DNA from: Pseudomonadota bacterium
GTDB lineage: Bacteria > Pseudomonadota > Gammaproteobacteria > Burkholderiales > SG8-39
Direction: 5' to 3'
DNA length: 5,424 nucleotides
Assembly (NCBI GenBank): GCA_021847125.1
Contig: JAJZUK010000111.1
Span: forward strand, 1 to 5,424
In this document: piece by piece, positions 1-5,424 of the stretch
Layout of the letters: every line of letters begins with the position of its first letter
How positions within the stretch are numbered: the stretch's first letter is position 1
Translations under genes and position numbers: made by a program
Notes under the pieces: model-generated
What the model was told of the DNA's origin: nothing
Database searches by the model: none
What the model saw: the letters and a program-made list of their open reading frames with translations, nothing else

Positions 1-317
1 ATCTCCTCGATAAAAGGTTCCTGGACGCCCTCACCCAGATCGATGGTGGCGACAGCAGGAGCAATCCGCGGGCCCAGTTCGGAAAGCAGCGGCGCCGGAT
101 CGATCTGCACCAGCTTGGCATAGCTGCGGATCATGCCGCGCACGAAGGTCGTGCCGGGCAGTTTGGCGTAATCGTCGGCCTCGATCGCCGCGATCTGCTT
201 GACCCCGTACTTGATCTGCTGCGACACGTCGGCGACGCTGAGCTTGAGTTCGGCGCGAGCGGCGGCCAGAGCCTGTCCCGGGCTGGCGTGCTCGGTCACT
301 GGCACGGCCTCGCTCAT
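1..317 (-). CDS. rodZ: RodZ-like helix-turn-helix protein, N-terminal part (runs off the window)
   Basis: Only the first 105 codons are present; the rest lies before position 1. The protein starts [20 protein letters not shown] and carries a RodZ-type helix-turn-helix domain at about residues 14-80. The typical signature is visible: VSQQIKYGVKQIAAIEADDY, then LPGTTFVRGMIRSYAKLVQID. In RodZ family proteins this cytoplasmic domain binds MreB, a single membrane helix follows, and the C-terminal part is periplasmic; the family supports rod shape. The membrane segment and periplasmic domain are not in view, so a shorter HTH-only relative cannot be excluded. The start is the ATG at 317-315, which overlaps the pilW stop as ATGA and implies translational coupling. 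A weak AAGG lies 10 nt upstream. The position after pilW matches the conserved betaproteobacterial order, in which ispG usually comes next. Confidence 0.85.
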   Translation of the reverse strand, partial: MSEAVPVTEHASPGQALAAARAELKLSVADVSQQIKYGVKQIAAIEADDYAKLPGTTFVRGMIRSYAKLVQIDPAPLLSELGPRIAPAVATIDLGEGVQEPFIEE

Positions 318-1123
318 TCAAACCGGCCCTTGAGCAAATCCTGATATTCCGGCGAGCCGGCGAAGCGCCGCCGCAACTGGGTTGCGAGGGTATTCTCGGC
401 AGCACGGTCGCCCAGTTTGCGCTCGATTCTCAGCGCGAGCCACAGCGACTGAGCGGTGGGTTCGACCACTTTATTGAAGCGCCCGACCAGGCGGCGCGCG
501 ATTTCCAGCTCGCCGCGCTGGTACTGTACCGACGCCAGGTTGACCAGAGCCAGGGGATTGTCCGGCTCGCTTTTCAGCGCGCGCTCGAAATACCCGATGG
601 CGTCCAGCCCGCCATTCTTCCCGGTCGAGCAAAGTCCGGCATTGATATAGGAACGCGCCGGCGTCTTGTACAAGGGGTTCTTCAGCGCCGCCAGGAAATA
701 GGCGATGGACTGCTCCTCGCGCCCGCTGCGGCACAGGAACCAGCCGTAGTTGTTGTTGATGTCCGGATCGTTCGGGGTCAGGGCGATCGCGCGCTCGAAA
801 TGCCGCTGTGCAACCTCGTTCTCGCGCAAATCCATGTGCACCAGTCCCAGCACGTTGTAGGCCTGCGCATAATTCGGATCGGCCCCGATCGCGATGCGCA
901 ATTCCTCCAGCGCGACGCCCAGGTTGCCGCGCTCGAAATACGCCGAGCCGAGCTCGGTGTGTATGCGCGCGCGGTTGCGCGGGTCGCCGACCTCGCCGGT
1001 CAGCGTGCCCGTTTCGACCGAATCGGATTGGGATTGTGCCCCGGAGGACAGCGGCGTCTGTGCGCAGCCGGCAAGCGTGCCGCAGGCGAGCAACGCCGCC
1101 AGCAGAAAACCTGGTTTCAGCAT
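314..1123 (-). CDS. pilW: Type IV pilus biogenesis/stability lipoprotein PilW (PilF family, TPR protein)
   Basis: The product is a 269-residue outer-membrane lipoprotein. The signal peptide has a hydrophobic core ([15 protein letters not shown]) and a lipobox L17-A18-G19 before the lipidated Cys20. A Ser/Gln/Thr-rich linker of about 30 residues follows. From about residue 52 to 255 the protein is made of TPR helix pairs, with typical pieces [71 protein letters not shown] and [19 protein letters not shown]. PilW/PilF pilotins help the PilQ secretin multimerise or stabilise pili at the outer membrane. Cys131 and Cys165 sit one TPR length apart in a periplasmic protein and could form a disulfide. 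The ATG start is preceded by GGAG at a spacing of 8 nt, inside the end of rlmN, and the two genes overlap by 7 nt. The name comes from architecture, the FLCRSGR region and the conserved position between rlmN and rodZ. Confidence 0.92.
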   Translation of the reverse strand: MLKPGFLLAALLACGTLAGCAQTPLSSGAQSQSDSVETGTLTGEVGDPRNRARIHTELGSAYFERGNLGVALEELRIAIGADPNYAQAYNVLGLVHMDLRENEVAQRHFERAIALTPNDPDINNNYGWFLCRSGREEQSIAYFLAALKNPLYKTPARSYINAGLCSTGKNGGLDAIGYFERALKSEPDNPLALVNLASVQYQRGELEIARRLVGRFNKVVEPTAQSLWLALRIERKLGDRAAENTLATQLRRRFAGSPEYQDLLKGRFE

Positions 1124-2259
1124 GGCTGTATCTCCACCACGCGGCGCGTGCGCCGGGTCTTGTCGTCAACCCTGCCGGCGAGTTGCCCGCAGGCTGCGTC
1201 GATATCGTCACCGCGGGTCTTGCGCGTCGTCACCACCAGTCCGGCCGAGATCAGGATTTCCGCGAAACGGCGGATGGCCTCGCGCGGCGAGCACTTGAAG
1301 CCGGAATTCGGAAAAGGATTGAACGGAATCAGGTTGAACTTGCACGGGACATCGCGCACCAGCGCCAGCAATTGCCGCGCGTGCTCCGCGCCGTCGTTGA
1401 TGCCGTCCAGCATGACGTATTCGAAGGTGACGAAATCGCGCGGCGCCTTGTCCAGGTAGCGCCGGCAGGCGGCGAGCAGTTCGGCAAGCGGATATTTCCT
1501 GTTGATCGGCACCAGCACGTCGCGCAGCGCATCGTTGGGCGCGTGCAGCGACACCGCCAGCGCCACTGGGCAGGCCTCGCGCAGGCGGTCGATCGCGGGC
1601 ACGATACCCGAGGTGGACAGGGTCACCCGCCGGCGCGACAGGCCGTAGGCGTTGTCATCCAGCATCAGGCGCATGGCCGCGACCACGTTGTCGAAATTCG
1701 CCAGCGGCTCGCCCATGCCCATCATGACGACGTTGCTGATGATGCGCTCGCCCATGTGCGGAGCGCCCGGGGCGCGCGCGGCGTCGGGCGCCCGGGCAGC
1801 GGCTGCGTCGGGCACCAATGCGCGGGATGCGATCCAGAGCTGCCCGATGATCTCGGCCGTGCTCAGATTTCGGTTGAATCCCTGCTTGCCGGTGGAGCAG
1901 AACTTGCAGTCCAGCGCGCATCCGGCCTGCGAGGACACGCACAGCGTGCCCCTGTCGGTCTCGGGAATGAACACGCTTTCGACCGCATTGCCGTTGCCTA
2001 CATCGATCAGCCATTTGCGCGTGCCGTCGGCGGCCGTGGCGTCGGAGACGATCCGCGGCGCCTCTATCGCGGCGCTTGCGGCGAGCTTTTCCCGCAGCGA
2101 TTTGGCGAGGTCGCTCATGTTCGAGAAATCCGCCTCGCCGCGTTGATGCATCCAGCGCAGCAGTTGCTTGGCGCGAAACGGCTTTTCGCCGATTTCGGCG
2201 AAGAAACCGGTCAGCTGTGCAGCATCGAGGTCGAGGAGGTTAGGCTTCACGGCGGGCAA
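1117..2259 (-). CDS. rlmN: Dual-specificity 23S rRNA (A2503-C2) / tRNA (A37-C2) methyltransferase RlmN
   Basis: This 380-residue radical-SAM enzyme makes 2-methyladenosine at 23S rRNA A2503 and at A37 of some tRNAs. The 4Fe-4S motif CxxxCxxC is C114-C118-C121 in [23 protein letters not shown], the SAM-contacting motif, is at 181-185. The C-terminal Cys357, in [10 protein letters not shown], corresponds to the Cys that forms the covalent intermediate and is regenerated in the family mechanism. The N-terminal accessory domain reads [20 protein letters not shown] and [12 protein letters not shown]. Length is normal for the family. Residues about 150-169 form an Ala/Pro-rich stretch that looks like a lineage-specific loop insertion. 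No in-frame ATG precedes the conserved region: the start is TTG at 2259 or GTG at 2250, and neither has a clear Shine-Dalgarno. The gene begins 4 nt after the ndk stop, so reinitiation after ndk is likely. The 3' end overlaps pilW. Confidence 0.96.
   Translation of the reverse strand: MPAVKPNLLDLDAAQLTGFFAEIGEKPFRAKQLLRWMHQRGEADFSNMSDLAKSLREKLAASAAIEAPRIVSDATAADGTRKWLIDVGNGNAVESVFIPETDRGTLCVSSQAGCALDCKFCSTGKQGFNRNLSTAEIIGQLWIASRALVPDAAAARAPDAARAPGAPHMGERIISNVVMMGMGEPLANFDNVVAAMRLMLDDNAYGLSRRRVTLSTSGIVPAIDRLREACPVALAVSLHAPNDALRDVLVPINRKYPLAELLAACRRYLDKAPRDFVTFEYVMLDGINDGAEHARQLLALVRDVPCKFNLIPFNPFPNSGFKCSPREAIRRFAEILISAGLVVTTRKTRGDDIDAACGQLAGRVDDKTRRTRRVVEIQPC
1132..1135 (-). promoter_or_regulatory. 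Ribosome binding site of pilW inside rlmN
   Basis: The minus strand reads GGAG, eight bases before the pilW ATG at 1123-1121. It lies within the last codons of rlmN, so ribosomes finishing rlmN pass directly over the pilW initiation site. This supports the chosen pilW start and translational coupling. Confidence 0.7.
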
Positions 2260-2263
2260 AGAC

Positions 2264-2689
2264 TCAGCGCGAGTAGATGTTAAGCGCGGGGAAAAAATAG
2301 CCGATTTCGACCTTGGCGGTGTCCGTGCCGTCCGATCCGTGCACCGCGTTGGCGTCGATGCTGTAGGCGAAATCCGCGCGTATGGTGCCCTTCTCCGCTT
2401 TTTTCGGGTCCGTGGCGCCCATCAATTCGCGGTTCTTGGCGATGGCATTCTCGCCCTCCAGCACCTGCACCATCACCGGACCGGAAATCATGAACTTGAC
2501 CAGGTCCTCGAAAAAAGGCCGGCCTTTGTGCACCGCGTAAAAGCCCTCGGCCTCGGCGCGCGACAAATGCAGCATGCGTGCAGCAATGATCTTCAAACCA
2601 TTGGTTTCAAAGCGGGAATAAATCTTGCCGATGACATTTTTGGCCACTGCATCGGGCTTGATTATGGATAGAGTGCGTTCCAAAGGCAT
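2264..2689 (-). CDS. ndk: Nucleoside diphosphate kinase
   Basis: The product has 141 residues, the usual length of bacterial NDK. It transfers the gamma phosphate from ATP to other (d)NDPs through a phosphohistidine, which balances nucleotide pools in the cytoplasm. The active-site segment is NAVHGSDG with catalytic His117. Other expected site residues are in register: K11, Y51, F59, R87, T93, R104, N114 and E128. The start [13 protein letters not shown] at 2689 is chosen because GGAG stands 6 nt upstream. The frame stays open four codons further to a TTG at 2701, but that extension contains the Shine-Dalgarno itself. It is the first gene of the ndk-rlmN-pilW-rodZ run and has a plausible sigma-70 promoter in the spacer before it. 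Confidence 0.98.
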   Translation of the reverse strand: MPLERTLSIIKPDAVAKNVIGKIYSRFETNGLKIIAARMLHLSRAEAEGFYAVHKGRPFFEDLVKFMISGPVMVQVLEGENAIAKNRELMGATDPKKAEKGTIRADFAYSIDANAVHGSDGTDTAKVEIGYFFPALNIYSR

Positions 2690-2695
2690 GCAAAT

Positions 2696-2699
2696 CTCC
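2696..2699 (-). promoter_or_regulatory. Ribosome binding site of ndk (decides the start)
   Basis: The minus strand reads TTTGGAGATTTGCATG. GGAG is 6 nt from the ATG at 2689-2687, a near-ideal spacing. This excludes the longer reading from TTG at 2701. Confidence 0.8.
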
Positions 2700-2732
2700 A
2701 AAGTTTTTTGGTCTGAGAAAGCTTAACGTCAT

Positions 2733-2761
2733 ATTTTATCAGGGATTTTGCTTTGTGTCGC
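2733..2761 (-). promoter_or_regulatory. Probable sigma-70 promoter of the ndk operon
   Basis: On the minus strand the -35 box is GCGACA (2761-2756, 4 of 6 to TTGACA). A 17-nt spacer follows, then the -10 box TAAAAT (2738-2733, 5 of 6 to TATAAT). Transcription would begin near 2726, giving a leader of roughly 37 nt before the ndk ATG. The local AT-rich character contrasts with the GC-rich genes around it. A 7-bp inverted repeat, ATTTTGC at 2745-2751 and GCAAAAT at 2775-2781, brackets the -35 box and could bind a regulator. This is pattern matching only. Confidence 0.5.
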
Positions 2762-2907
2762 CTACAGGATGAGAGCAAAATTCCGCTACGCGCAAAACAA
2801 GGCGGGCCACAACGACTCCGAAGAAAACTTGGTATTCGGCGCCAGAGCGCACGGGGATCGAGGGCTTTCGCCGGCGTGATCTGCGGGATATCTGGTTAAA
2901 CTGGCAC

Positions 2908-3426
2908 TTACAATCGATCAATAGCCGCTGTCGGCAGCCACAGCGTCAATGGCGAATCCGGCAAGCGCTCGAATTCATAGCGTTCGTACCACCCTCGCGC
3001 ACGTTCATCCTTAGCATCCACAATCACGCCGATCATTCCAATCTCGGCAGAAAGCCGCAAGCAGCGCTGTAGGGCATCGGCCAGGAGCAAATCGCCGAGC
3101 CCTTGCCGCTGGTGACGCAAATCAACCGCCAAGCGAGCCAGCCTGGCAACAGGCAGCGGAAAGTTCGGGAATCGGCTTACATGCTTTGCCGGTAAGTTCT
3201 CTTTTCGAATACCCGACATGGCCAGGCTGTAGAAACCACGAATTGCCTTGCCATCGACAGCAACGTAGGTACGACTCACGTTCGCATCGGCGTGCTGGCG
3301 AGCGAAGCGCTGCAAGTATTCATCGAGCGCCCCGACTCCGCATGTGAACACGCGTCGGTCATGGTTCTTCGTCAGCAGTTCGATGCTGACGGGAAAAACC
3401 GGGATCAACGCTTTCCTCGCCCCCAT
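2908..3426 (-). CDS. GNAT-family acetyltransferase toxin of a type II toxin-antitoxin system (TacT/AtaT-like)
   Basis: The product has 172 residues and a single GNAT domain. The opening IELLTKNHDRRVFTCGVGALDEYL matches the usual start of this toxin family (a short lead-in, then a D/E-rich F-C-G-x-x-x-L-D-x-[YF]-L region). The core strand is ARLARLAVDLRHQ, followed by the acetyl-CoA pyrophosphate loop Q106-R-Q-G109-L-G111 (Q/RxxGxG) and the helix LLLADALQRCLRL. Near the C terminus WYERYEF supplies the conserved Tyr150, where TacT has its catalytic tyrosine. The usual Gly of YGF is Glu151 here. Characterised relatives acetylate the amino group of aminoacyl-tRNAs and stop translation; the tRNA targeted here cannot be read from the sequence. 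The ATG at 3426 lies inside the antitoxin gene with a 22-nt overlap and a poor ribosome site, which suggests translation coupled to the antitoxin. Confidence 0.9.
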   Translation of the reverse strand: MGARKALIPVFPVSIELLTKNHDRRVFTCGVGALDEYLQRFARQHADANVSRTYVAVDGKAIRGFYSLAMSGIRKENLPAKHVSRFPNFPLPVARLARLAVDLRHQRQGLGDLLLADALQRCLRLSAEIGMIGVIVDAKDERARGWYERYEFERLPDSPLTLWLPTAAIDRL

Positions 3427-3692
3427 TCCCGGTGGCGCTTCATCGCAGCAGACAACTTCGGCTTGGGCTTGTCCGCGTTATCCAAAGCCTTGACAAAGGC
3501 GTTCCAGTCACGGGAGCTAAGAGTAATCATCTCCTGTTCGGCAAGGATCTGCCTGGCCCGCTCCTGCGCCGCTCCCAGCAGGAACGCGCTTACCGATATC
3601 CCGGCGGTCGAGGCGGCCCGGACAATCAATTCCTTGATTTCCGGTGATGTGCGTAAATCGATACGTTCGTGAGTTTGGGCGGCGATGGCCAT
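3405..3692 (-). CDS. DUF1778 ribbon-helix-helix antitoxin (TacA/AtaR-like)
   Basis: The product has 95 residues, typical for DUF1778 antitoxins. The N-terminal part, about 8-50, is a ribbon-helix-helix DNA-binding fold: the strand ERIDLRTS, a helix KELIVRAASTAG, then ISVSAFLLGAAQERARQIL. The C-terminal part contains the family motif ITLSSRDWNAFVKAL at 56-70 and a basic, flexible tail with KPKPKL and HREWGRGKR. In characterised pairs this tail wraps the GNAT toxin and blocks its acetyl-CoA or active site, and the RHH dimer represses the operon. The start MAIAAQTHER at 3692 fits family N termini and has AGGA 10 nt upstream. The frame stays open far upstream into the tilS 3' end, but that part is a shadow of tilS. 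The gene precedes and overlaps the toxin, the standard order for this family. Confidence 0.92.
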   Translation of the reverse strand: MAIAAQTHERIDLRTSPEIKELIVRAASTAGISVSAFLLGAAQERARQILAEQEMITLSSRDWNAFVKALDNADKPKPKLSAAMKRHREWGRGKR

Positions 3693-3705
3693 GATGAATG
3701 TGTCC

Positions 3706-3767
3706 TGTACGGAAGAATCCCGGCAGAGTTTAGGCCAAAGCTCCATGACATGCAACGCGTCCGTACA
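3706..3767. repeat. Operator-like inverted repeat TGTACGG / CCGTACA around the antitoxin promoter
   Basis: TGTACGG at 3706-3712 is the exact reverse complement of CCGTACA at 3761-3767. The two arms stand on either side of the proposed promoter of the antitoxin gene. Between them is CATGACATG (3744-3752), two CATG palindromes one base apart. Just upstream of the second arm is a perfect 8-bp palindrome TTACGTAA at 3770-3777. RHH antitoxins bind short palindromes near their own start, so any of these could be the operator. Function is inferred from position only. Confidence 0.4.
3727..3755 (-). promoter_or_regulatory. Possible promoter of the toxin-antitoxin operon
   Basis: On the minus strand TTGCAT (3755-3750) is followed by a 17-nt spacer and TAAACT (3732-3727). 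The match is modest: 3 of 6 and 4 of 6 to consensus, with ideal spacing. It would start transcription near 3720, about 28 nt before the antitoxin ATG. It is favoured because inverted repeats flank it exactly, as expected for an autorepressed promoter. Other positions in the 164-nt spacer are possible. Confidence 0.35.
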
Positions 3768-3856
3768 AATTACGTAACCACGTCTGGAGTTGAGGCACCG
3801 GCGAAACGGCACGAATCCGTCGCAACGCCAGAAATAACAACAGCCGCGGAAGTGGT

Positions 3857-5233
3857 CTATTCCTGTCGCAGCCAGGTGATGGTCCAACCGGCATCGCCGG
3901 CTCCGGCCTGCCAGCCGCTCGCGACGCCCAGACCGGGAACAGCTACCAGCGTGTCGCCACAATAGATCAGCGGCAGTCGCTCGCGCTCCCACGGCGGCAT
4001 GCGGGCTTCCTGCAGCAGGTTTTTCAGGCTGCGCGTCGAACCGCCGAGCCGCAAGCGCAATTTCTCGCCTCCTTGCCGCAAACTTACGCTCAGTCTCCTC
4101 TCGCCAAGCAAGGCGCAATCCACGCCGGCACCTAATCCGCGCACAAAATGCAATGTCCCGCCCAGTTCGGGCAGGGGCCACACGCGTTTGCCTTCCCAGT
4201 CGCGCCGCAATTCCGCAGGCACGTCCGCTAGCGATCGCAGCAGATAGGATTCGCCGGCATAGCGGCGCAGCTCATGGGCACCCAGCACTACACGCACGGT
4301 TGCGTCATCACGTGCCTGGAATAGCTGACGCAATCCTTCCTCAAGGCGGTCCGCCTCGGGCGCTGCATCACCTTGCTGCAATAACAGCCAGCGCACGAGA
4401 TTTTTCGTGCGGACAACGCCGATGCGTTTCAACTCGGCCAACGCAAGCCGATTTCCCGTCACGGCGAGCTTCGCATCGGCTTCGGCCAACTGATCCAGAA
4501 TCAGGCTCGCCTCGGCCAGGTGCGCGGCGCTACGCGCCAGCGTTGCGCCACAGCCCGGATACGCCTGCGCGATCACCGGCAACACCCGGTGCCGCAGGAA
4601 ATTGCGGTCATAGCGCGTGTCGGCGTTGCTCTCGTCTTCAACCCAATTCAGCTTGTGGGCGCGGGCGTAGGCCTCGATTTGCTGGCGCGAAACCGCAAGC
4701 ATCGGGCGCACGATCGCTGGAGCCCGCGCGCCTTTTCCGCCGCGGCCCTGTTGCCTGATCAAGGGCATGGCCGAGCCGCCTTTCACGCCGGCGCCGCGCA
4801 GCAACTGAAGCAGCAGCGTTTCGGCCTGATCGTCCTGGTGCTGGGCGAGCACGATGAAATCGGCGGTCTGCCGTGCATAGACCTCGTAGCGGGCGCGGCG
4901 CGCGGCGGCCTCCAGGCCTTCGGCGAGATAAGGCGCAACATCAACCGCGTGCAAAGCCAGCGGGACATCGAGCCGTTTGCACTGGCGCGCGCAAAACGCG
5001 GCCCAGCGCCGCGCGTTCGGGCTGATGTTGTGATTCACATGCACGCAGGAAAGCCCGAAGTCCAGCGGGGCGGCAAGCCGGCGCAGCACGTCGAACAGCA
5101 CCATCGAGTCGAGGCCGCCGGACAAACCCAGCACCAGCCTCGCCCCGGGAAACAGCAAGGGCTTGAGCGCCCGGCCTACCGCGGCTTCGATGCTGTCCGG
5201 GCTAGGTGGTTTCGGCTTCCTTGAACTTGCCAT
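3857..5233 (-). CDS. tilS: tRNA(Ile) lysidine synthetase TilS
   Basis: The product has 458 residues, close to the 430-460 of full three-domain TilS. It attaches lysine to C34 of the CAU-anticodon tRNA-Ile2 using ATP, which changes decoding from AUG to AUA and charging from Met to Ile; it is essential in most bacteria. The N-terminal PP-loop domain has SGGLDS at 38-43, HVNH at 65-68, [20 protein letters not shown] at 131-150 and [20 protein letters not shown] at 200-219. The C-terminal TilS domain, about 386-438, has [25 protein letters not shown] and [10 protein letters not shown]. The ATG at 5233 lies 32 nt inside accA. No other good start precedes the P-loop, and no strong Shine-Dalgarno is visible, so coupling to accA is likely. 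A Gly/Arg-rich patch at 161-170 is a flexible loop. The end lies 164 nt before the antitoxin start, with no clear terminator between. Confidence 0.97.
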   Translation of the reverse strand: MASSRKPKPPSPDSIEAAVGRALKPLLFPGARLVLGLSGGLDSMVLFDVLRRLAAPLDFGLSCVHVNHNISPNARRWAAFCARQCKRLDVPLALHAVDVAPYLAEGLEAAARRARYEVYARQTADFIVLAQHQDDQAETLLLQLLRGAGVKGGSAMPLIRQQGRGGKGARAPAIVRPMLAVSRQQIEAYARAHKLNWVEDESNADTRYDRNFLRHRVLPVIAQAYPGCGATLARSAAHLAEASLILDQLAEADAKLAVTGNRLALAELKRIGVVRTKNLVRWLLLQQGDAAPEADRLEEGLRQLFQARDDATVRVVLGAHELRRYAGESYLLRSLADVPAELRRDWEGKRVWPLPELGGTLHFVRGLGAGVDCALLGERRLSVSLRQGGEKLRLRLGGSTRSLKNLLQEARMPPWERERLPLIYCGDTLVAVPGLGVASGWQAGAGDAGWTITWLRQE

Positions 5234-5424
5234 AGTCCATCAGGCGGTCGAAGCGCGCTTCGATCAGCTCGTCTATCCCCTTGTTGGAGAACGAGCGCAG
5301 CGCGTCCTGCAGCGCTTTTTTCAAAATCTGCGCCATGGCTGCGTGGTCTCGATGGGCGCCGCCCAGCGGCTCGCTGACGATCTTGTCGATCAGGCCCAGG
5401 GTTTTCAGGCGGTTGGTGGTAATG
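5202..5424 (-). CDS. accA: Acetyl-CoA carboxylase carboxyltransferase subunit alpha, C-terminal end (runs off the window)
   Basis: Only the last 73 codons are present; the start lies beyond 5424. The visible protein begins [20 protein letters not shown], then [20 protein letters not shown], and ends [17 protein letters not shown] before a TAG stop at 5204-5202. The segment [21 protein letters not shown] and the tail ending in RLMDYG are characteristic of the AccA C terminus. With AccD it forms the carboxyltransferase that makes malonyl-CoA, the committed step of fatty acid synthesis. The stop lies inside tilS, giving a 32-nt overlap in a different frame. The accA-tilS order is common in Beta- and Gammaproteobacteria and supports the identification despite the truncation. 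Confidence 0.93.
   Translation of the reverse strand, partial: ITTNRLKTLGLIDKIVSEPLGGAHRDHAAMAQILKKALQDALRSFSNKGIDELIEARFDRLMDYGKFKEAETT

Larger units (their letters stand above)
2690..2907. other. Intergenic spacer between the toxin gene and ndk, no convincing gene
   Basis: These 218 nt separate the toxin stop codon from the ndk start. They hold the ndk leader and probable promoter in the ndk-proximal part. The toxin-proximal part, about 2765-2907, has no recognisable tRNA, terminator or repeat of note. A 60-codon minus-strand frame (2739-2921) crosses it from a TTG inside the toxin end, but it has no ribosome binding site and no family resemblance I can name. The CCGAA/TTCGG pair around 2815-2840 has a 12-nt loop and no following T run, so it is not a credible terminator. 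The toxin transcript may therefore read through into ndk. Confidence 0.6.

Noticed and set aside
31..405. 124-codon minus-strand frame overlapping rodZ and pilW
   Set aside because: It is an Arg/Gly/Ala-rich alternate frame of two recognised genes that overlap by ATGA.
808..2283. 491-codon open frame on the plus strand, antisense to pilW and rlmN
   Set aside because: It lies wholly opposite two well-identified genes, is rich in Arg/Ala/His/Gly/Gln as expected for a complementary reading of high-GC codons, and has no recognisable domain.
2765..2907. Possible tRNA, small RNA or intrinsic terminator after the toxin gene
   Set aside because: No cloverleaf arms or T-loop sequence are visible, and the only inverted repeat has short arms, a long loop and no T tract.
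2739..2921. 60-codon minus-strand frame in the spacer before ndk
   Set aside because: It starts at a TTG within the toxin end, has no ribosome site, spans the probable ndk promoter, and shows no family I recognise.
2690..3857. Mobile element carrying the toxin-antitoxin pair
   Set aside because: No transposase or integrase gene, no terminal inverted repeats and no target-site duplication could be seen around the module.
3405..4181. 258-codon minus-strand frame that contains the antitoxin
   Set aside because: The part above 3692 is mostly an out-of-frame reading of the tilS 3' end. Family length and the AGGA site place the antitoxin start at 3692.
4520..5224. 234-codon plus-strand frame opposite tilS, and the similar one at 4153-4758
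   Set aside because: Both are antisense shadows of tilS; the TilS motifs on the minus strand account for the open reading.

Overview
The window looks like a piece of a betaproteobacterial chromosome of moderately high GC. The evidence is gene content and order: an ndk-rlmN-pilW-rodZ run, an accA-tilS pair, and a PilW-type pilotin for type IV pili. The class is an inference from gene order and protein resemblance. Genus cannot be fixed from the sequence alone. Every convincing gene lies on the minus strand, so transcription runs from high to low coordinates. The many open plus-strand frames are shadows of high-GC codon use.

Layout in the direction of transcription: (1) 5424-5202, the 3' end of accA (acetyl-CoA carboxylase carboxyltransferase alpha subunit). 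(2) 5233-3857, complete tilS (tRNA-Ile lysidine synthetase), overlapping accA by 32 nt. (3) 3856-3693, a 164-nt spacer with a possible promoter flanked by operator-like inverted repeats. (4) 3692-2908, a two-gene toxin-antitoxin module: a DUF1778 ribbon-helix-helix antitoxin, then a GNAT acetyltransferase toxin overlapping it by 22 nt. (5) 2907-2690, a 218-nt spacer with no convincing gene, holding the probable ndk promoter. (6) 2689-1, a tight run of ndk (nucleoside diphosphate kinase), rlmN (rRNA/tRNA m2A methyltransferase), pilW (type IV pilus lipoprotein) and the 5' part of a rodZ-like gene. The gaps in this run are +4, -7 and -4 nt, as expected for one operon. In related genomes ispG and hisS usually follow; they would lie beyond position 1.

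Most of the window is housekeeping: fatty acid synthesis, tRNA decoding, nucleotide balance, ribosome modification, pilus assembly and cell shape. The accessory element is the TacAT/AtaRT-like toxin-antitoxin pair between tilS and ndk. Characterised members of this toxin family acetylate aminoacyl-tRNAs and are held in check by the antitoxin, which also represses its own promoter. I found no RNA genes, insertion sequences, CRISPR arrays or clear intrinsic terminators. No wholly new system is evident; the toxin-antitoxin module and its control region deserve the closest look.
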